Source of the DNA: Paeniglutamicibacter antarcticus
GTDB lineage: Bacteria > Actinomycetota > Actinomycetes > Actinomycetales > Micrococcaceae
Direction: 5' to 3'
Assembly: GCF_900010755.1 (NCBI RefSeq)
Contig: NZ_CZJT01000110.1
Location: 1-64,000 of the forward strand
Length of the DNA: 64,000 nt
Shown here: positions 62,527 to 64,000 of the stretch, one piece after another
Layout of the letters: every line of letters starts with the position of its first letter
Position numbering within the stretch: position 1 is the stretch's first letter
Position numbers and translations under genes: made by a program
The notes under the pieces: model-generated
Databases searched by the model: none
The model's input: only the letters and a program-made list of their open reading frames with translations
Told to the model about the DNA's origin: nothing

Positions 62527-63561
62527 TTAAAGTCCGGCGTAGGAGTGCAATCCGTTGAAGTAGATGTTCACGATCGTGAAGTTGAAGACCAAGCACAGGT
62601 AGCCAATAATGCTCAACCATGCCGAACGGGCACCGGTCCAACCACCTGTCGCACGGGCGTGCAGGTAGCCGGCGTAGACAACCCAGATCACAAAGCTCCA
62701 GACTTCTTTGGTATCCCAGCCCCAGTAGCGTCCCCACGCGGCTTCGGCCCAGATGGCGCCGGCCATGACGGTGAAGGTCCACATGACGAAGGCAACCGCA
62801 TTAATGCGGTAAGCGAAGTTCTCCAGTGCACCAGCGCTCGGCACGACTCCCATGAACGGGAACTTGTCGGCCTTGCCAGCAGCGATGGCGTCGACACGCG
62901 CGTGTTGCACCAGCTGCAGCACGTTCATGGCGAAGCTGATGGTGAACAGTGCGGAGGCCGCAACGGCAATCGACACGTGGATGATCAACCAGTAACTCTG
63001 CAATGCAGGTACCAGGTGGGCCACAGGCGTCGGGAAGCCCATCGTGGCACCGCACAGCATGACGGTCACCAGGCCGATGACGAAGGTACCCATGAAACGC
63101 AGGTCCTTCTTCAACAGCACCACAACGAAGACCAACGCAACGATGAATGAACCCGTCGAGAGGAATTCATACATATTGCCCCAAGGCACGCGCCCTGCGG
63201 CAATGGCCCGGCTGACCACGGCAAAACCATGCATCAGCACGCCCAGCCAAGTCAGCGAGACAGCGATCTTGGCGGCCATGCGCTTCTCGGAGGCCGGCAC
63301 ATAGTCCATGGAGTCGTTGACCAACTCTTCACCGACCGGTGTGCTTTTCACCGTCGTTGACTTGCCGACGCCTGCGGCGACCAGCACTTTGGTCTCGGCA
63401 GCCAGTGTTGAGGCTTCAATTTCCCGGATTAGCTTGCTCGACTTCGCCATGTCCCACGCAAAGGCAATGAATGCCGCTGCGTAGACAAATGCTGCAAGCA
63501 ACATAAAGAGGTCACTGTATTGCCCCAAGGCAACATTGATAGTGGGCAGTTCGTTTCCCAT
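62527..63561 (-). CDS. ccsB: Cytochrome c biogenesis protein CcsB (ResC)
   Basis: Haem-handling subunit of system II. A 344-residue membrane protein with about eight helices. The tryptophan-rich haem motif reads WGRYWGWDTKEVWS; conserved His occur in VLMHGFAVV, IIHVSIAV and YLHARATGG. ATG 63561 was chosen over upstream 63600. It pairs with resB, the preceding gene. Confidence 0.92.
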   Translation of the reverse strand: MGNELPTINVALGQYSDLFMLLAAFVYAAAFIAFAWDMAKSSKLIREIEASTLAAETKVLVAAGVGKSTTVKSTPVGEELVNDSMDYVPASEKRMAAKIAVSLTWLGVLMHGFAVVSRAIAAGRVPWGNMYEFLSTGSFIVALVFVVVLLKKDLRFMGTFVIGLVTVMLCGATMGFPTPVAHLVPALQSYWLIIHVSIAVAASALFTISFAMNVLQLVQHARVDAIAAGKADKFPFMGVVPSAGALENFAYRINAVAFVMWTFTVMAGAIWAEAAWGRYWGWDTKEVWSFVIWVVYAGYLHARATGGWTGARSAWLSIIGYLCLVFNFTIVNIYFNGLHSYAGL

Positions 63562-63569
63562 AGGGTCTC

Positions 63570-64000
63570 CTATACTCCAGCTCGCTCTACGGCGGGCCAT
63601 TGCTGCTCAAGAAGCTTGCGCAGTTCCTTGGCTTCGGATTCCAAGCGGGGGTCTTCACCACGGGCCAGCAATCCGTATTCGATTATCCGCTCTTCACGCC
63701 CGGATTCGTCAACCGAGTTCTTGATTTTCACCCAGGCACGGCGGCGTGGGGTGAAGAGGGAAATGGCAAGGCCCAAGAGGGCCAAACCGGCAAAGATGGC
63801 GACGGGGCGCTTGCTCGGGTCATAGTTGATGTCCACACCGATAAAGCGCTTGAGCCCGTCGAAAGAAATACTTCCCTTGCCATCAGGAAGTTCGTAGGTC
63901 TGGCCGGCGCCCAACACAATGCCGCCGGAGTCGAGCTTGCGGTCATTCAGCTTGGTGAGCTTGTCGGTATCCAAGACATAAACGTTCTGCGGATTTCCGT
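63570..64000 (-). CDS. resB: Cytochrome c biogenesis protein ResB, 3' end (partial)
   Basis: The frame is open to the window edge and ends at 63570. The visible C-terminus has a beta-rich extracytoplasmic part (VYVLDTDKLTKL, GQTYELPDGKGSISFDGLKRF, DPSKRPVAI), a last helix (IFAGLALLGLAISLF) and a cytoplasmic tail with RRRAWVKIK, as in ResB. Eight bases before ccsB. System II apocytochrome c-haem ligation partner. Confidence 0.9.
   Translation of the reverse strand, partial: GNPQNVYVLDTDKLTKLNDRKLDSGGIVLGAGQTYELPDGKGSISFDGLKRFIGVDINYDPSKRPVAIFAGLALLGLAISLFTPRRRAWVKIKNSVDESGREERIIEYGLLARGEDPRLESEAKELRKLLEQQWPAVERAGV

Noticed and set aside
61973..62782. 269-residue version of the hypothetical protein
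   Set aside because: The extension reads through a terminator and the ccsB gene in a shadow frame.

Overview
The window is GC-rich and gene-dense. It looks like the chromosome of a high-GC Gram-positive bacterium in the Micrococcaceae (Arthrobacter / Paeniglutamicibacter-like). This rests on content: a PaaABCDE phenylacetyl-CoA epoxidase locus with a TetR regulator, a menaquinone menB-menE-menA run, ResB/CcsB-type cytochrome c maturation, DUF4229, many 4-base ATGA/GTGA gene overlaps and several start codons sitting 6-7 bases after a -10 box (likely leaderless mRNAs). The taxon is an inference from gene content; no rRNA is present.

Layout. 0-2.4 kb: the 3' end of a transposase (IS110-like) abuts an MFS gene that has lost its 5' end. 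Two related four-helix membrane proteins follow, one translationally coupled to a small XRE regulator. 2.5-7.2 kb: paaA-B-C-D-E plus a PaaG-type isomerase on the minus strand, closed by a hairpin terminator. 7.3-18.6 kb: PadR/HAAS-like pair, lipoprotein polysaccharide deacetylase, SHOCT protein, polar amino-acid ABC transporter with fused binding protein and permease, serine hydrolase, oligopeptidase B, a GNAT-GrpB fusion, and three small membrane proteins (two under 60 residues). 18.9-21.5 kb: paaI-paaK-tetR (paaR). 21.5-34.9 kb: PnuC-like protein, PadR-ABC-GNAT operon, TPP enzyme, SGNH hydrolase, an Asp-rich anchored protein coupled to a histidine kinase and response regulator, ASCH protein, Ser/Ala-repeat exported protein and an APH-family kinase. 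35-37.8 kb: paaZ and a hotdog thioesterase. 37.9-49.4 kb: housekeeping and accessory genes (methyltransferase, two permease/regulator units, RIO kinase, ABC-F protein, epimerase, paired lipoproteins, GNAT, tyrosine phosphatase, ABM monooxygenase). 49.5-52.5 kb: paaH-paaF-paaJ. 52.8-57.7 kb: amino-acid permease, menB, menE, menA. 57.9-58.95 kb: a decayed FAD/Fe-S dehydrogenase pseudogene. 59.3-64 kb: DUF4229, PLDc_N protein, RtcB ligase with a leader-peptide/terminator arrangement upstream, tRNA-fMet, a hypothetical gene, ccsB and the 3' end of resB.

The unifying theme is phenylacetate catabolism, split over four loci spread across 50 kb. In front of paaA, paaI, paaZ and paaJ I find the same roughly 20-base element (consensus TTTACYGAMCGWTCRTTMR), each time in the promoter region. 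This fits one TetR/PaaR regulon: PaaK activates phenylacetate, PaaABCDE epoxidises it, PaaG isomerises it, PaaZ opens and oxidises the ring, and PaaJ/F/H finish beta-oxidation to acetyl-CoA and succinyl-CoA, with PaaI as the rescue thioesterase.

The least explained elements are: the Asp-rich protein/two-component cassette with its 11-base-phased repeats; the PadR-controlled four-gene ABC operon with two operators exactly 30 bases apart; the 32-codon leader ORF plus terminator before rtcB; and the small membrane proteins. All functional statements are from sequence reading only; no database search was run.
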